Source of the DNA: CAYWKS01 sp964458935 | Lineage (GTDB): Bacteria > Planctomycetota > Phycisphaerae > Phycisphaerales > Zrk34 | Direction of reading: 5' to 3' | NCBI GenBank assembly: GCA_964458935.1 | Contig: CAYWKS010000020.1 | Coordinates: 1 to 49,463, forward strand | Length of the DNA: 49,463 bases | Shown: positions 25,597 through 34,666 of the stretch, piece by piece | Layout: the number at the start of each line of letters is the position of its first letter | Numbering within the stretch: position 1 is the stretch's first letter | Program-made: the position numbers and the translations under genes | Notes under the pieces: generated by a model | Database searches by the model: none | Told to the model about the DNA's origin: nothing | The model's input: only the letters and a program-made list of their open reading frames with translations

Positions 25597-26100
25597 TCAG
25601 GTGCTCGTCGTTGGGGCGGTGTCTCGGCCGGCCAAGTCGGGCATGCCTGCTTGCGACCACCGCAGCGCCCGCTCGATGAAGCGCTCGTGGGGTCCGATCC
25701 TGAGGTCGGCCCTGACGCGATCCACGATGACGCCGGTCGCATCGATCAGGTAGCTCACGCGCCGCGGGATCAGCGACCCCAGCGCCGTTGCCCTGTAAGC
25801 GCGTGCAACGCTGCGATCGGGATCGCTGAGCAGCGGGAAGCCCAGGTGGTGTCGCGTGGTGAAACGCTCGTGCGTTGCTCGGCCCTGCGCGCTGACGCCC
25901 ACGACCTGCACGCCCGCCGTCCCCAGTTCGCCGGAACGATCGCGAAATGTGCACGCCTGCGCCGTGCACACCGGCGTGAAGTCGCGCGGGTAGAAGTAGA
26001 GCACCAGCGGCCCGCACGCCAGCAGTTCATCGAGACGGATGACGCGGCCGTGCTGATCCGGCAGGGCGAACGGTGGTGCTTGGGTTTTGATCTCCAGCAT
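25597..26100 (-). CDS. Peroxiredoxin (AhpC/TSA, BCP-like)
   Basis: 167 residues. Thiol peroxidase with the peroxidatic Cys45 in DFTPVCTAQACTFRD and a likely resolving Cys50 five residues later, the atypical 2-Cys pattern of bacterioferritin-comigratory protein. The thioredoxin fold shows LVLYFYPRDFTP and FPLLSDPDRSVARAY. It lies 52 nt downstream of polA on the same strand, so it is probably co-transcribed. A second BCP-like gene lies on the other side of polA. The C-terminal 15 residues are probably disordered. Confidence 0.9.
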   Translation of the reverse strand: MLEIKTQAPPFALPDQHGRVIRLDELLACGPLVLYFYPRDFTPVCTAQACTFRDRSGELGTAGVQVVGVSAQGRATHERFTTRHHLGFPLLSDPDRSVARAYRATALGSLIPRRVSYLIDATGVIVDRVRADLRIGPHERFIERALRWSQAGMPDLAGRDTAPTTST

Positions 26101-26152
26101 GCTTTCACGCTAACCGCGGCCAAACCGCCAGAACGCCAGGCGGGTGCCCCGA

Positions 26153-29044
26153 CTACTTCGCTTCCATCCAATTGCGGCCGTGGCTCAGCTCGACCTTCAG
26201 CGGCACCGACAGGCTCATGGCGCCCTGCATCTGGTCGCGCATCACCTTGGCCATCGCCGCGACCTCTGCCTCGGGCGCCTCGACGACCAGCTCGTCGTGG
26301 ATCTGCAGCAGCATCTTCATCGGCAGCCCTTGGCGGACAATCTCAGCGTGCAGGTTGACCATGGCCTGCTTGATCAGGTCGGCCGCCGAGCCCTGGACCA
26401 CGGAGTTGATCGCCATGCGTCGGCCAAGCTGCTGCACGTTGCCGCGGTTGGAGTTGATCTGCGGGATGGGCCGCCGCCGCTTCATGATCGTCTCGACGTA
26501 GCCTTTCGCCTCGGCCTGCCCGACACACCGCGCGAGGAACTGGTCGATCTTCGGGTAGCGGGCCTTGTAGTCGTCGATGATCCTGCGGGCGCGCTCCACG
26601 TCGTCACCGCTGGCGCCGGGCGTCAGCCGCCGTGCCAGGCCATACGGCGTGATCCCATACACGATCCCGAAGTTCACCATCTTCGCCGCGACGCGTTGGT
26701 CGCCGGTCACCTCGTCCAGGCCGACGCCAAACACCTCCGCGGCCACCGCCCGGTGGATGTCCATGTCCTGCTCGAAGGCTTCGATCAGGCGTCGATCCTG
26801 TGAGAGGTGCGCCAACAGGCGCAGTTCGATCTGGGAGTAATCGGCCGAGAGCAGGACGTGGCCGTCGGGCGCGACGAAGGCCTTTCGGATCCGCCGTCCG
26901 ATGTCCGTGCGGATCGGGATGTTCTGGAGGTTGGGGTCGCTCGATGACAACCTCCCCGTGGCCGCGCCCGTCTGGTTGAACGAGGCGTGCACGCGGCCGG
27001 TCTCAGGGTGGATCGCCTCCTTGAGCGCGACCAGGTACGTGCCGACCAGCTTGGTGAGCTGGCGGTACTCGAGGATCATCTCGGCGACCTTGGCGCCGGG
27101 CCCGCTTTGCTCGTCGGCGACGCGCTGCAGCACTTCCGAATCCGTGGATGGCCCGGTCTTGAGCTTCTTGTACGACTTGCAGCCGAGTTGATTGAACAGC
27201 ACGTCGGCGAGCTGCCGCGGCGAGTCCGGCGAGAAATCCACGCCCGCGGTGTCGATGATCTCCCCGCGCAAGGCGTCGATCCGCTCGGACATCTGTTCTC
27301 GCTGGCGGTCCAGCTCAGCGGCGTCGACCTCGATGCCGTTGTATTCCAGCTCCGCAAGCACGGGCGCCAGCGGCATCTCCAGCTCGTCGAGCAGCTTCCG
27401 CAGGCCCATCATCCTGAGCTGTGGCTCGAACTTGCCCATCAGCCGCAAGACGATATCCGCGTCCTCCGCGGCGTAGGTGGTTGCCTGTTCCAGGGGAACC
27501 TCATCAAATCGGATCTGTGAACGGCCGACGCCGATGAGCTGCGTCAGCGGGATCATCTCGTATTCGCAGAACGCCAGCGCGAGGTTGTCGAGCTTGTGGC
27601 TGGACCGGGCAGCATCCAGCAGGAAGCTCGCGATCATCGTGTCGAACGCCACACCCCGCAGCTCGATCCCCGCCCGCCGCAGCACGATCATGTCGTACTT
27701 GATGTTCTGGCCGACCTTGCGGATCGACGCGTCTTCGAGCACCGGTCGCAGCGCCGCGAGCACCGTCGCCGCGTCGAGGTGAGCCGCCGGATCGGGCGAG
27801 CGGACGGGGATGTAGACGCCGCGGACCGTGGCGATACCGCACGCGCCTGATGATGAGCCGCGCTCCTGCGGGGGCCAGGCGAGGCTGATCCCGCAAAGCT
27901 CCGCCCGCATCGGGGTCACGCTCGTGGTCTCGGTGTCGACCGACAACGGGTGGTCGCCCAGTGCGCGAAGATGATCGAGCAACGCGTCCAACTGGGCCCG
28001 CGACGTGACAGCCAGGAAGTCCGCCGGGTCGGCGTGATCCAGGTGCGAAGCGAGCGTGGGCGGCGAATCGGCCGCGTCGGCGAATAGGGAATCGCTCGGC
28101 GCCGCCTCCGCCGATGCCGCCTCCCCTTGGGCCGGGGCGCGGCGGCCGGTGAGCGACTCCAGTTCCTGCAGGTGACGCGCGAACCCCAACTGCTTGAACA
28201 CCGGGGCCAGCGCCTCCACGTCGGGCGGCGCCGCCTCCGCGTCGGACAGGTCAAACGCCACCGGCACGTCACGCTTGAGCTGAACCAACTCGCGGTTGAG
28301 CGCCAGCCGCTCCCGCGCCGCATCGATCTTCTCCCGCTGCTTGGGCGGAAGCTCATCGATGTGTGCGAGCAGATGATCGATGGAGCCGTACTTGCCAATC
28401 AGCTTCGCCGCGGTCTTCGGGCCGATCCCCGGAACGCCGGGGATGTTGTCGACGTTGTCACCCATCAGCGCGAGCATGTCGACGACCTGGTCGGGCGTGA
28501 TGCCCTTGTCATCCTTGAGGCGGTCGGCGCCGATCGCCTGGTCGGTGTGCACATCGAACATCTCGACGTGATCGTTGAGCAGTTGCTGCAGGTCCTTGTC
28601 CTTGGAGACCAGGCGGATGTGCAGGTCCTGCTGGTCATGGAACCGCTCGCAGAGGCTGGCGATGACGTCGTCGGCCTCAACCCCCGCCACGCCCAGCACC
28701 GGGATGCCCATGATCTGAGCGATCTCCACGATCCGCCGGACCTGCGGGTGCAGGTCTTCCGGCGGGGCGTCGCGTGTCGCCTTGTATTCCGGGTCGAGCT
28801 GCGATCGGAACGTCTCGGTGTCGCCCGCCACGTCGATCACGATTGCCAGGTAGTCCGGATCGTGCTCCCGCAACAGTTTCAGCAGCATGCCCACGAACCC
28901 GAAGGTGGCGTTGGTCGGCTCGCCGGTCACGGGGCTGGTCAGGCCCGACCGGATCGCGTGGTACGCGCGGAAGATCTGGGCGTGGCCATCGATGATGTAC
29001 AGTGATCGCCGTCCTTCGGGCGTGGTCGATTCGCTTCGCGACAT
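26153..29044 (-). CDS. polA: DNA polymerase I
   Basis: 963 residues with all three classical domains. The 5' nuclease (about 1-300) shows RAYHAIRSG, DDVIASL and GIGPKTAAKLIGKYG. The 3'-5' exonuclease (about 360-560) keeps its metal ligands in SVDTETTSV, GQNIKYDMI and YAAEDADIVL, so proofreading should be active, unlike Taq Pol I. The polymerase domain shows LLSADYSQIELR, the O-helix pattern R-x3-K-x3-F-x3-YG in VNFGIVYG, and LQIHDELVVE. It fills gaps in repair and removes RNA primers. The ATG at 29044 lacks a Shine-Dalgarno sequence but follows TAGAAT by 6 nt, suggesting a leaderless mRNA. Confidence 0.98.
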   Translation of the reverse strand: MSRSESTTPEGRRSLYIIDGHAQIFRAYHAIRSGLTSPVTGEPTNATFGFVGMLLKLLREHDPDYLAIVIDVAGDTETFRSQLDPEYKATRDAPPEDLHPQVRRIVEIAQIMGIPVLGVAGVEADDVIASLCERFHDQQDLHIRLVSKDKDLQQLLNDHVEMFDVHTDQAIGADRLKDDKGITPDQVVDMLALMGDNVDNIPGVPGIGPKTAAKLIGKYGSIDHLLAHIDELPPKQREKIDAARERLALNRELVQLKRDVPVAFDLSDAEAAPPDVEALAPVFKQLGFARHLQELESLTGRRAPAQGEAASAEAAPSDSLFADAADSPPTLASHLDHADPADFLAVTSRAQLDALLDHLRALGDHPLSVDTETTSVTPMRAELCGISLAWPPQERGSSSGACGIATVRGVYIPVRSPDPAAHLDAATVLAALRPVLEDASIRKVGQNIKYDMIVLRRAGIELRGVAFDTMIASFLLDAARSSHKLDNLALAFCEYEMIPLTQLIGVGRSQIRFDEVPLEQATTYAAEDADIVLRLMGKFEPQLRMMGLRKLLDELEMPLAPVLAELEYNGIEVDAAELDRQREQMSERIDALRGEIIDTAGVDFSPDSPRQLADVLFNQLGCKSYKKLKTGPSTDSEVLQRVADEQSGPGAKVAEMILEYRQLTKLVGTYLVALKEAIHPETGRVHASFNQTGAATGRLSSSDPNLQNIPIRTDIGRRIRKAFVAPDGHVLLSADYSQIELRLLAHLSQDRRLIEAFEQDMDIHRAVAAEVFGVGLDEVTGDQRVAAKMVNFGIVYGITPYGLARRLTPGASGDDVERARRIIDDYKARYPKIDQFLARCVGQAEAKGYVETIMKRRRPIPQINSNRGNVQQLGRRMAINSVVQGSAADLIKQAMVNLHAEIVRQGLPMKMLLQIHDELVVEAPEAEVAAMAKVMRDQMQGAMSLSVPLKVELSHGRNWMEAK

Positions 29045-29050
29045 GCCGCG

Positions 29051-29056
29051 ATTCTA
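29051..29056 (-). promoter_or_regulatory. -10 element abutting polA
   Basis: TAGAAT on the minus strand, followed by exactly 6 nt and the polA ATG. No clear -35 is present. Predicted transcription start is at or beside the start codon. Confidence 0.45.
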
Positions 29057-29120
29057 GCACGCCACCCATTTGGGCACGTGGCCTATCATGCCGCCTCGCC
29101 AACCCAAGGAGCCGTTCACC

Positions 29121-29597
29121 ATGGCCGACGCCTCGCCGCTGCTCGGACGCCGGGCGCCCGCGTTCACGCTTGCCGATCCCGCCGGCGACAAGCGCAAGCT
29201 CGCCGACTTCCCCGGGTATCGCGTGCTGTACTTCTACCCCAAGGCCGATACGCCCGGCTGCACCACCCAGGCCTGCGAGTTCACCGAGTCGATCGATGCG
29301 TTCGCCGATCTGGACGCCAGCGTCATCGGCATCAGCCCCGATCTGCCCGACGCCCTCGCTCGCTTCATCGCCAAGCACGACCTGAAGGTCACGCTCCTGT
29401 CCGATCCCGATCACAAGGTCATGGACAAGTACGGCGCGTGGGGTGAGAAGAACATGTACGGTCGCAAATCCGTGGGCGTCATCCGCTCGACCGTGCTCAT
29501 CGACCCGGCGGGCAAGGTCATCCACCATTGGCGCAGCGTCAAGACCCAAGGCCACGCCGAGAAGGTCCGCGAAAGGCTCGCCGAGTTGCGTGGTTGA
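29121..29597 (+). CDS. bcp: Peroxiredoxin, bacterioferritin-comigratory-protein type
   Basis: 158 residues from the ATG at 29121, which has AAGGAG upstream; an in-frame ATG at 29070 lies ahead of that site. Peroxidatic Cys47 and resolving Cys52 are in KADTPGCTTQACEFTES, and the fold motif VLYFYPKADTPGC is canonical. It continues with LLSDPDHKVMDKYGAWGEKNMYG, the BCP-specific signature. It reduces hydroperoxides with thioredoxin. It is divergent from polA, and its end lies 9 nt from the convergent hemC. Confidence 0.94.
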   Translation: MADASPLLGRRAPAFTLADPAGDKRKLADFPGYRVLYFYPKADTPGCTTQACEFTESIDAFADLDASVIGISPDLPDALARFIAKHDLKVTLLSDPDHKVMDKYGAWGEKNMYGRKSVGVIRSTVLIDPAGKVIHHWRSVKTQGHAEKVRERLAELRG

Positions 29598-29606
29598 AGT
29601 GAGCTC

Positions 29607-30539
29607 TCAGCCGGCCCGCAGGATCTGCGTCGCGCCCTGCTCGTGCAGCGCGTCGATCGTCGCGCACGCCAGCTTCCTCGCCGCCTTGATCGGGCCCGAT
29701 TCGTCGGTTGACGCCATCGCCGAGCCGTCTTCGCTCAAGACCCGCACGCGCAGGCGCAGCCCGTTGGATTGCGCTGCTTCGGCCAGCACCCCGACCGCCG
29801 AGTGGCAGTCCGCCTGTAACGCCTCGATCACCTGCCGCTCGACGCGCACGCAGGTCGCGGCCAGCGCGTCGTTCAGCGGCAAACACCGGCGCAGCGTCAC
29901 GTGGTCATCGGCGCGGCACTGGATCGCCAGCGCCCCTTGGCCGCCCGCCGGAAGCATCACCTGCACGTCCAGCGGGGCCGCGGCGTGCTCACCAAGCCCG
30001 GCTCGCTGGAGACCCGCCACCGCCAGCAGCGTCATGTCGTACTGATGATCCGTCAGGACCCGCCGCAGGCGTGTGTCGACGTTGCCCCGCATCGGCTCGA
30101 TCTGCAGGTCCGGCCGGAGGCGGCGTAGCTGCGCCGCGCGTCGCGGTGATCCGGTCCCGACCGTCGCGCCGTGCGGCAGGTCGTCGACCGATCCGGCGCT
30201 GTGAGCGATCAGGCAGTCGCGCACGTCGCCTCGCCGGGGTATCGCCGCCAGCACCAGCCCCGGCGTCTCGTGCACCGGCAGGTCCTTGAGTGAATGCACG
30301 GCGACGTCGGCCCGCTCCTGCAGCAGCGCTTTCTCGACGCCCCGCGTGAACAGGCCCTTGCCGCCGTGAGGGGACAGCGGCTGACCCACCAGCCGATCCC
30401 CTTCACTGTCGATGGGAAGGCACCGGACCTCGATGCCGGGATGGAGTCGGCCCAGCGCGTGGGCGACGGCCTGTGCCTGGGCAAGGGCGAGTCGGCTGCG
30501 GCGTGTGGCAATAACGATCGGACGACGCGACGGACGCAA
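29607..30539 (-). CDS. hemC: Porphobilinogen deaminase (hydroxymethylbilane synthase)
   Basis: 310 residues. It polymerises four porphobilinogens into hydroxymethylbilane in haem synthesis. Motifs include ATRRSRLALAQ, the substrate-binding VHSLKDLP and RGNVDTRLRR, and the dipyrromethane-cofactor Cys245 in ADCHSAVG (the usual form is GGC). The start is TTG at 30539, supported by a very good GGGAGG 5 nt upstream and by the lack of any suitable ATG. TATACT (30560-30565) is a plausible -10. No other haem gene is visible nearby. Confidence 0.95.
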   Translation of the reverse strand: MRPSRRPIVIATRRSRLALAQAQAVAHALGRLHPGIEVRCLPIDSEGDRLVGQPLSPHGGKGLFTRGVEKALLQERADVAVHSLKDLPVHETPGLVLAAIPRRGDVRDCLIAHSAGSVDDLPHGATVGTGSPRRAAQLRRLRPDLQIEPMRGNVDTRLRRVLTDHQYDMTLLAVAGLQRAGLGEHAAAPLDVQVMLPAGGQGALAIQCRADDHVTLRRCLPLNDALAATCVRVERQVIEALQADCHSAVGVLAEAAQSNGLRLRVRVLSEDGSAMASTDESGPIKAARKLACATIDALHEQGATQILRAG

Positions 30540-30559
30540 TGCTGCCTCCCAAAACCGCG

Positions 30560-30565
30560 AGTATA
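30560..30565 (-). promoter_or_regulatory. -10 element of hemC
   Basis: TATACT on the minus strand, about 20 nt before the TTG start. The -35 region (TTCGAC at 17 nt) is weak. Confidence 0.4.
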
Positions 30566-30600
30566 GCGATTGCGTGCGGTGCGTCGAATCCCCGCGCCGC

Positions 30601-31053
30601 TCAGGCGAGCAAGGCCGCCAGCAGCCCGATCTCCGCCGCGAGGATCGCGACGCCCCAACCCAACGCCGCCGCCCACGTGGCCTTGCCCTGCGCCTGGTGG
30701 TAACGCGGCACCATCGCCAGGTTGTCGATCGCCGAGGCCAGCGACTGGCCCCGTCGCGCCTGGTCCTGCATGATCGCCAACACCAGGTTCGACTCGAAGT
30801 CGGTCAACCCCATCACCCGCCCCGTCCGAAGCAGGTTCTGCCGATCGTCCGGCCCGAGCATCGCGCCCTGCATCAACTCCCGCGCCCGCACCGCCAGCAC
30901 CCACCGCGGATCGTCCGGGCTCAAGGGCGCAGCCGTGCCCGCCGGCTTAGCTGTCCTGTCGGACCCGGTTCGCTGGTGCGCCTGCGGCCGGCCCCAGTCC
31001 GGCTCGTTCACCGGCCGCAGCACCAGCCGACTGGCTGGCCCGGCGTCGCTCAT
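30601..31053 (-). CDS. Conserved planctomycete-type protein with C-terminal membrane helix
   Basis: 150 residues from the ATG at 31053 (AAGGTGG upstream). After a Pro/Arg-rich N-terminus comes a helical domain, about residues 45-105, including ARELMQGAMLGPDDRQNLL and MGLTDFESNLVLAIMQDQARRG. I recall such a domain from many uncharacterised planctomycete proteins, but cannot confirm it here. The last 20 residues (ALGWGVAILAAEIGLLAALLA) form one membrane helix, so this is a tail-anchored protein facing the cytoplasm. It precedes hemC on the same strand by about 60 nt. Function unknown. Confidence 0.75.
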   Translation of the reverse strand: MSDAGPASRLVLRPVNEPDWGRPQAHQRTGSDRTAKPAGTAAPLSPDDPRWVLAVRARELMQGAMLGPDDRQNLLRTGRVMGLTDFESNLVLAIMQDQARRGQSLASAIDNLAMVPRYHQAQGKATWAAALGWGVAILAAEIGLLAALLA

Positions 31054-31318
31054 CCTGCCACCTTCGCGGATCAGTCCCATCGGTCTGCCCTCCGCGTGAA
31101 CCATACCTCACGGCACGGACGCGGCGAGCAGTTATCGGCCGCTGGGGACAAACTGTCTGTGGCTGCGGTCGGTCTGTAACGACCGGGCGCGATGGGCAGC
31201 GATGACGTGCGGCGGATGCGTACCCGAGCCCCCCCGGATGTCGGGCGACCGGTCCGCTACGGCAGACTCACCGCGGCCCGCTCGCGTCGATGACCCGGCG
31301 ATCGTCACGCGATGTGCG

Positions 31319-31567
31319 CTACTTCTCGTCCTCGTAGCCGGGCTTGTGCTCGTGGTGGAACCACTGGTCGATGACCTGGCGGGCCTGGTCGTAAGCCGAG
31401 CGGTCGACGAAGATCGGCGTGCCCTGGCCCATGCTGGTCAGCCCGTCCAGCGGGCTGGGCGTCGCGTCGACCACCGCCTCGATGTCGGCGTCGGCAAGCT
31501 GGCCCCGGATCAGCTCCGCGTCGGCGGCGTTGTCCGCATCGTAAACCTTGACCGGATCATTCAGCAT
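31319..31567 (-). CDS. DUF2007-like small protein
   Basis: 82 residues from the ATG at 31567, which follows a perfect AAGGAGG. It starts with VKVYDADNAADAELIRGQL, then ADIEAVVD and IFVDRSAYDQARQVIDQW, the pattern of the DUF2007 'putative signal transducing protein' family (a ferredoxin-like fold of unknown role). A monocistronic gene between the tail-anchored protein and tRNA-Leu. Confidence 0.8.
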   Translation of the reverse strand: MLNDPVKVYDADNAADAELIRGQLADADIEAVVDATPSPLDGLTSMGQGTPIFVDRSAYDQARQVIDQWFHHEHKPGYEDEK

Positions 31568-31651
31568 CGCTGGCCTCCTTGGGTTACGCCGCATTGTATG
31601 CCAAACCGGTGCGTTCGCGGGGCGTGCAGGCTACCATAACCCTTGCTCATC

Positions 31652-31735
31652 GCGGGCGTGGCGAAATTGGTAGACGCGCCAGGTTTAGGTCCTGGTGGGG
31701 TAACACCCGTAGAGGTTCGAGTCCTCTCGCCCGCA
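31652..31735 (+). tRNA. tRNA-Leu (anticodon UAG)
   Basis: 84 nt. The acceptor stem GCGGGCG pairs with CGCCCGC, leaving A as the discriminator base. The anticodon stem CCAGG/CCTGG encloses TTTAGGT with anticodon TAG. The long variable arm TGGGGTAACACCCGT marks a class II tRNA, and the T-arm is GAGG-TTCGAGT-CCTC. CCA is not encoded. It reads CUN leucine codons. Confidence 0.97.
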
Positions 31736-31830
31736 TTCCTCGGACTCACCCACGCCGGGCCACCCGAAGCCGGTCCCAAGCGCAGCGATGCGCCGGCCCT
31801 GAGCGCGATGGAGGGCCGGATAGTTCGGCC

Positions 31831-32670
31831 TCAGATCACTTCGGCGAGCACCAGCGCCGCGACGATCACCGCGATCGCCACGCGATACCAGCCGAACACC
31901 GCCATGCTGTGGTTGTTCAGGTACGCGACCATCCACTTGACCGCGAGCACGGCCGAGATGAAGGCGAACAGCAGGCCCAGCGCGAGGCTCAGCGGCTCGT
32001 AGGTCTTCAGCATGAGCTCGCCGTGCTTGGTCGCGTCGTAGCAGGTCGCCGCCCCGAGGGTGATGAGCCCCAGCAGGAAGCTGAACTCCACCGCCGCGGG
32101 CAGGCTCAGCCCCACCAGCACCCCGCCGACGATCGTGATCAGGGATCGGCTGACGCCGGGCCACATCGCCAGGCACTGGGCGAAGCCGATGATCAGGGCC
32201 AGCTTCCACGTGAGGCTGTCCAGGTCCATGCCGCTGCGGGGCGTTTCGCCGTGCGCCCGCCGACGGTAGACGACGATGAGGATGGCCAGCCCGCCGACGA
32301 ACCACGCCGCGATGATCGGCCAGACGCCGAACAGTTGGTCCTTGATCATGTCGTTGAATGCCAGGCCGATCACCGCCGCGGGGACGAACCCGGCGAGCAG
32401 GTTCAGGGTCAGCCGCCGCCCGGGCTCGCTGCGGCCGACCACGCCCAGCGTCGCCTGCTTCACCCGCCCGAAGTAGAGCCAGAGCACGGCGACGATCGCC
32501 CCGGCCTGGATGCAGATCGCATAGGCGTCGGCGGCGGTCTTCGCCTGCTCGTCCGCCACGCCGATGCCCAGCAACTGCTGCGTCACCAGCAGGTGCCCGG
32601 TCGAGCTGACCGGCAGATACTCGGTGAGCCCCTCGACGATGCCGAGGATGATCGCGTGCCACCATTCCAT
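31831..32670 (-). CDS. uppP: Undecaprenyl-diphosphatase
   Basis: 279 residues from the ATG at 32670 (GGAG upstream). It is an integral membrane enzyme of the BacA/UppP family that dephosphorylates undecaprenyl pyrophosphate to recycle the lipid carrier of peptidoglycan and other glycans. Signature 1 is GIVEGLTEYLPVSSTGHL near the N-terminus. Signature 2 is PGVSRSLITIVGG in the middle, with the catalytic Glu, Ser and Arg residues. Seven or eight membrane helices are visible. It is convergent with tRNA-Leu. Peptidoglycan recycling fits the view that planctomycetes do make a cell wall. Confidence 0.96.
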   Translation of the reverse strand: MEWWHAIILGIVEGLTEYLPVSSTGHLLVTQQLLGIGVADEQAKTAADAYAICIQAGAIVAVLWLYFGRVKQATLGVVGRSEPGRRLTLNLLAGFVPAAVIGLAFNDMIKDQLFGVWPIIAAWFVGGLAILIVVYRRRAHGETPRSGMDLDSLTWKLALIIGFAQCLAMWPGVSRSLITIVGGVLVGLSLPAAVEFSFLLGLITLGAATCYDATKHGELMLKTYEPLSLALGLLFAFISAVLAVKWMVAYLNNHSMAVFGWYRVAIAVIVAALVLAEVI

Positions 32671-32736
32671 GCGTCGAACTCCGGCCTGCAAAGCCCGCTT
32701 TGTACCGCGGCGGCCGCTCCGTAGCCAGAGCCCCGG

Positions 32737-34446
32737 TTATCGACGCCGCCGCCGGATGGCCAGCGTCGCCCCGCCCGCCAGCACCATCGCCAGGCTCGCC
32801 GGCTCGGGTATCAGGAAGACGTTGTCCTGCAGGCCCGTCAGCTCGGTGTTCCGCATGACCACGTCCGACAGCCGCAGCGCGTCGAACGTCGGGTCCAGCA
32901 GCAGCACGTGGTTGTAGATCGCCTCGAGCTCGTACCAGAAGCTGTCGCCGTCGCGGAGGTCCTCGAACTGGCGGGTGATGATGGCGTGGAAGGTCTCGCC
33001 GACCATCGCGCCGGCGATGTGCTTCTCGCTGATCCCGCCGATCCACAGGTCCACGTCGTCGACGGTGTCGTAGACCAGTGCGAAGGCGGCGGCGAGATCG
33101 GCGTCACCGCACGCGAGTTCGAGGAAGGTCTCGTACCGCTCGAGGCCGAGGTCCGCGCGGGCGTCGTTGATGCCCGGCAGGCCCTGGTCGCGGCCGCGCT
33201 GCATGTTCAGCGCCGCCAGGTCAAACCCGCCGGACCCGGGCGGGCCGAACAGGAAGTTGCGCACGTCGTCGATCACGTGCCGGTCGATCTGTTGGGTGCG
33301 GCTGACCGACAGGCCCTTGAGCAGGGAATCGATGCCGTGCTCGGTGATCTGATCGGGGCTGAAGAAGGCGTGGCGCAGCTCGAGATCACCTTCGTCGGCG
33401 ATCGTGCCGTCGTCGTTCCGCCGGAGCAGGTGGCCGGGGAGCATGGTGTGCCCGACGCGGTAGGCGGCCCCGGAAAACTCGTTGTAGATGCCGGCGTTGA
33501 TCGTGTCCCGGTAGCCCGCGTAGTCGTCGAGCCGGCCGATCAGCAGGGGCAGGAACTCCTCGTACGTGATCTTCTGCATCTGGGCGCCGACGACCTTTCG
33601 GGCCGACTGGAAGATGAACTGGTCCTCGTCGAGGCCCGAGGCGTTGAACTTGTCGACGAGGGCCTGTTCGCCGGCGTTGAGCCGCGCCTGGATGTCATCG
33701 GCGAGCCGGTTGTGCTCCCGCATGAACAGGGTGTGTACGGCGGTGAGCCCGATCTGTTCGTTGGCGCGGGGGTCGCCGGAGACGAAGTCTTTGCTGGGGT
33801 CGCCCATGGAGGCGTTGGCCAGGCCCATGGTGTTGTAGGGCAGGAGGTTATTGGCGGAGGTCTTGAGGCGGCCGCCGCTGCCGGTCCGCAGGGCGTCGGC
33901 CCGGGCCTGGGTCGACCCGTAGATCGCCGAGGCGTCGATGTACGAGGTGATCTGGTTGATCTGCTCCCGCGGGTTGTTCGGGGCGTCGCCGGTGGTCGGA
34001 TCGTAGATCGACCGGTTGAGCGCGATGGTCTTGGTGCCCGTGCCGTTGGGGTCGAACCAGAGGTCGCCGGCCGGGACGGGGATGTCGAACGCCTCGGTGG
34101 GGTGGTGCGGCTCGGTCAGGTCGATGTCGTGGTCGAGGAACTGGCCCCATTGGAACAGCCAACTCGAGGTGTTGTACGTGTTGGGGATGGGGCTGGTCTG
34201 GGCGGCGATGGTGTTGCTGACCAGGCGTGTGCTGGGCAGGGTGCTGTCCCATCCGCCGCGCGGGGCGGTCATGTCATCGGCGTAGTTGGGGTCGCACAGG
34301 CGCAGCAACTGTACATCGGCCTGACCCCAGGTGGGATGGTCGGCGTTGTTGCCCCAGCCGTTGTACGATCGGAACTCGGCGAGCAGGCGCGACGGCGCCG
34401 ACAGCAACAGCGCGGCCGATATCAGGCACAGGCATAGCGATCTCAT
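32737..34446 (-). CDS. Secreted animal-type haem peroxidase with PEP-CTERM tail
   Basis: 569 residues from the ATG at 34446 (AGGAG upstream). A signal peptide (1-21, LCLCLISAALLLSAPSRLLA) leads into an animal haem-peroxidase domain. The distal His lies in WGQFLDHDIDLT, the catalytic Arg in SARKVVGAQMQKITYEEFLP, and the proximal His in YRVGHTMLPGHLL; LNMQRGRDQGLPGINDAR is also diagnostic. Such enzymes oxidise halides or phenols with H2O2. The C-terminus IPEPASLAMVLAGGATLAIRR is a PEP-CTERM sorting signal: Pro-Glu-Pro, a membrane helix, then Arg. This predicts processing by an exosortase, whose gene is not in this window. Confidence 0.94.
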   Translation of the reverse strand: MRSLCLCLISAALLLSAPSRLLAEFRSYNGWGNNADHPTWGQADVQLLRLCDPNYADDMTAPRGGWDSTLPSTRLVSNTIAAQTSPIPNTYNTSSWLFQWGQFLDHDIDLTEPHHPTEAFDIPVPAGDLWFDPNGTGTKTIALNRSIYDPTTGDAPNNPREQINQITSYIDASAIYGSTQARADALRTGSGGRLKTSANNLLPYNTMGLANASMGDPSKDFVSGDPRANEQIGLTAVHTLFMREHNRLADDIQARLNAGEQALVDKFNASGLDEDQFIFQSARKVVGAQMQKITYEEFLPLLIGRLDDYAGYRDTINAGIYNEFSGAAYRVGHTMLPGHLLRRNDDGTIADEGDLELRHAFFSPDQITEHGIDSLLKGLSVSRTQQIDRHVIDDVRNFLFGPPGSGGFDLAALNMQRGRDQGLPGINDARADLGLERYETFLELACGDADLAAAFALVYDTVDDVDLWIGGISEKHIAGAMVGETFHAIITRQFEDLRDGDSFWYELEAIYNHVLLLDPTFDALRLSDVVMRNTELTGLQDNVFLIPEPASLAMVLAGGATLAIRRRRR

Positions 34447-34616
34447 CTTAACTCTACTCCTATGTCGCCAGAGCGTCTGGCGTTGGCCTGCCGTAAGTCG
34501 ACAAGCATGAAACCGACAAGCCGCGGCCGCCGCGGCTCGCGCGCCCCGCCGTGGCGGGCCCTGTCGTCCGGGCCGGGCCGCGCCGGATGGGGGCTGGGCG
34601 AGCCATTTATGTCTTA

Positions 34617-34644
34617 AATATAGGTGGGCGTGCGCGGACCGCAA
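34617..34644 (-). promoter_or_regulatory. Candidate promoter of the haem peroxidase gene
   Basis: On the minus strand TTGCGG (34639-34644) and TATATT (34617-34622) are 16 nt apart, within the only AT-rich stretch of the gap. The leader would be about 160 nt. Confidence 0.4.
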
Positions 34645-34666
34645 GGTTTTTTCCATGAGATCGGGG

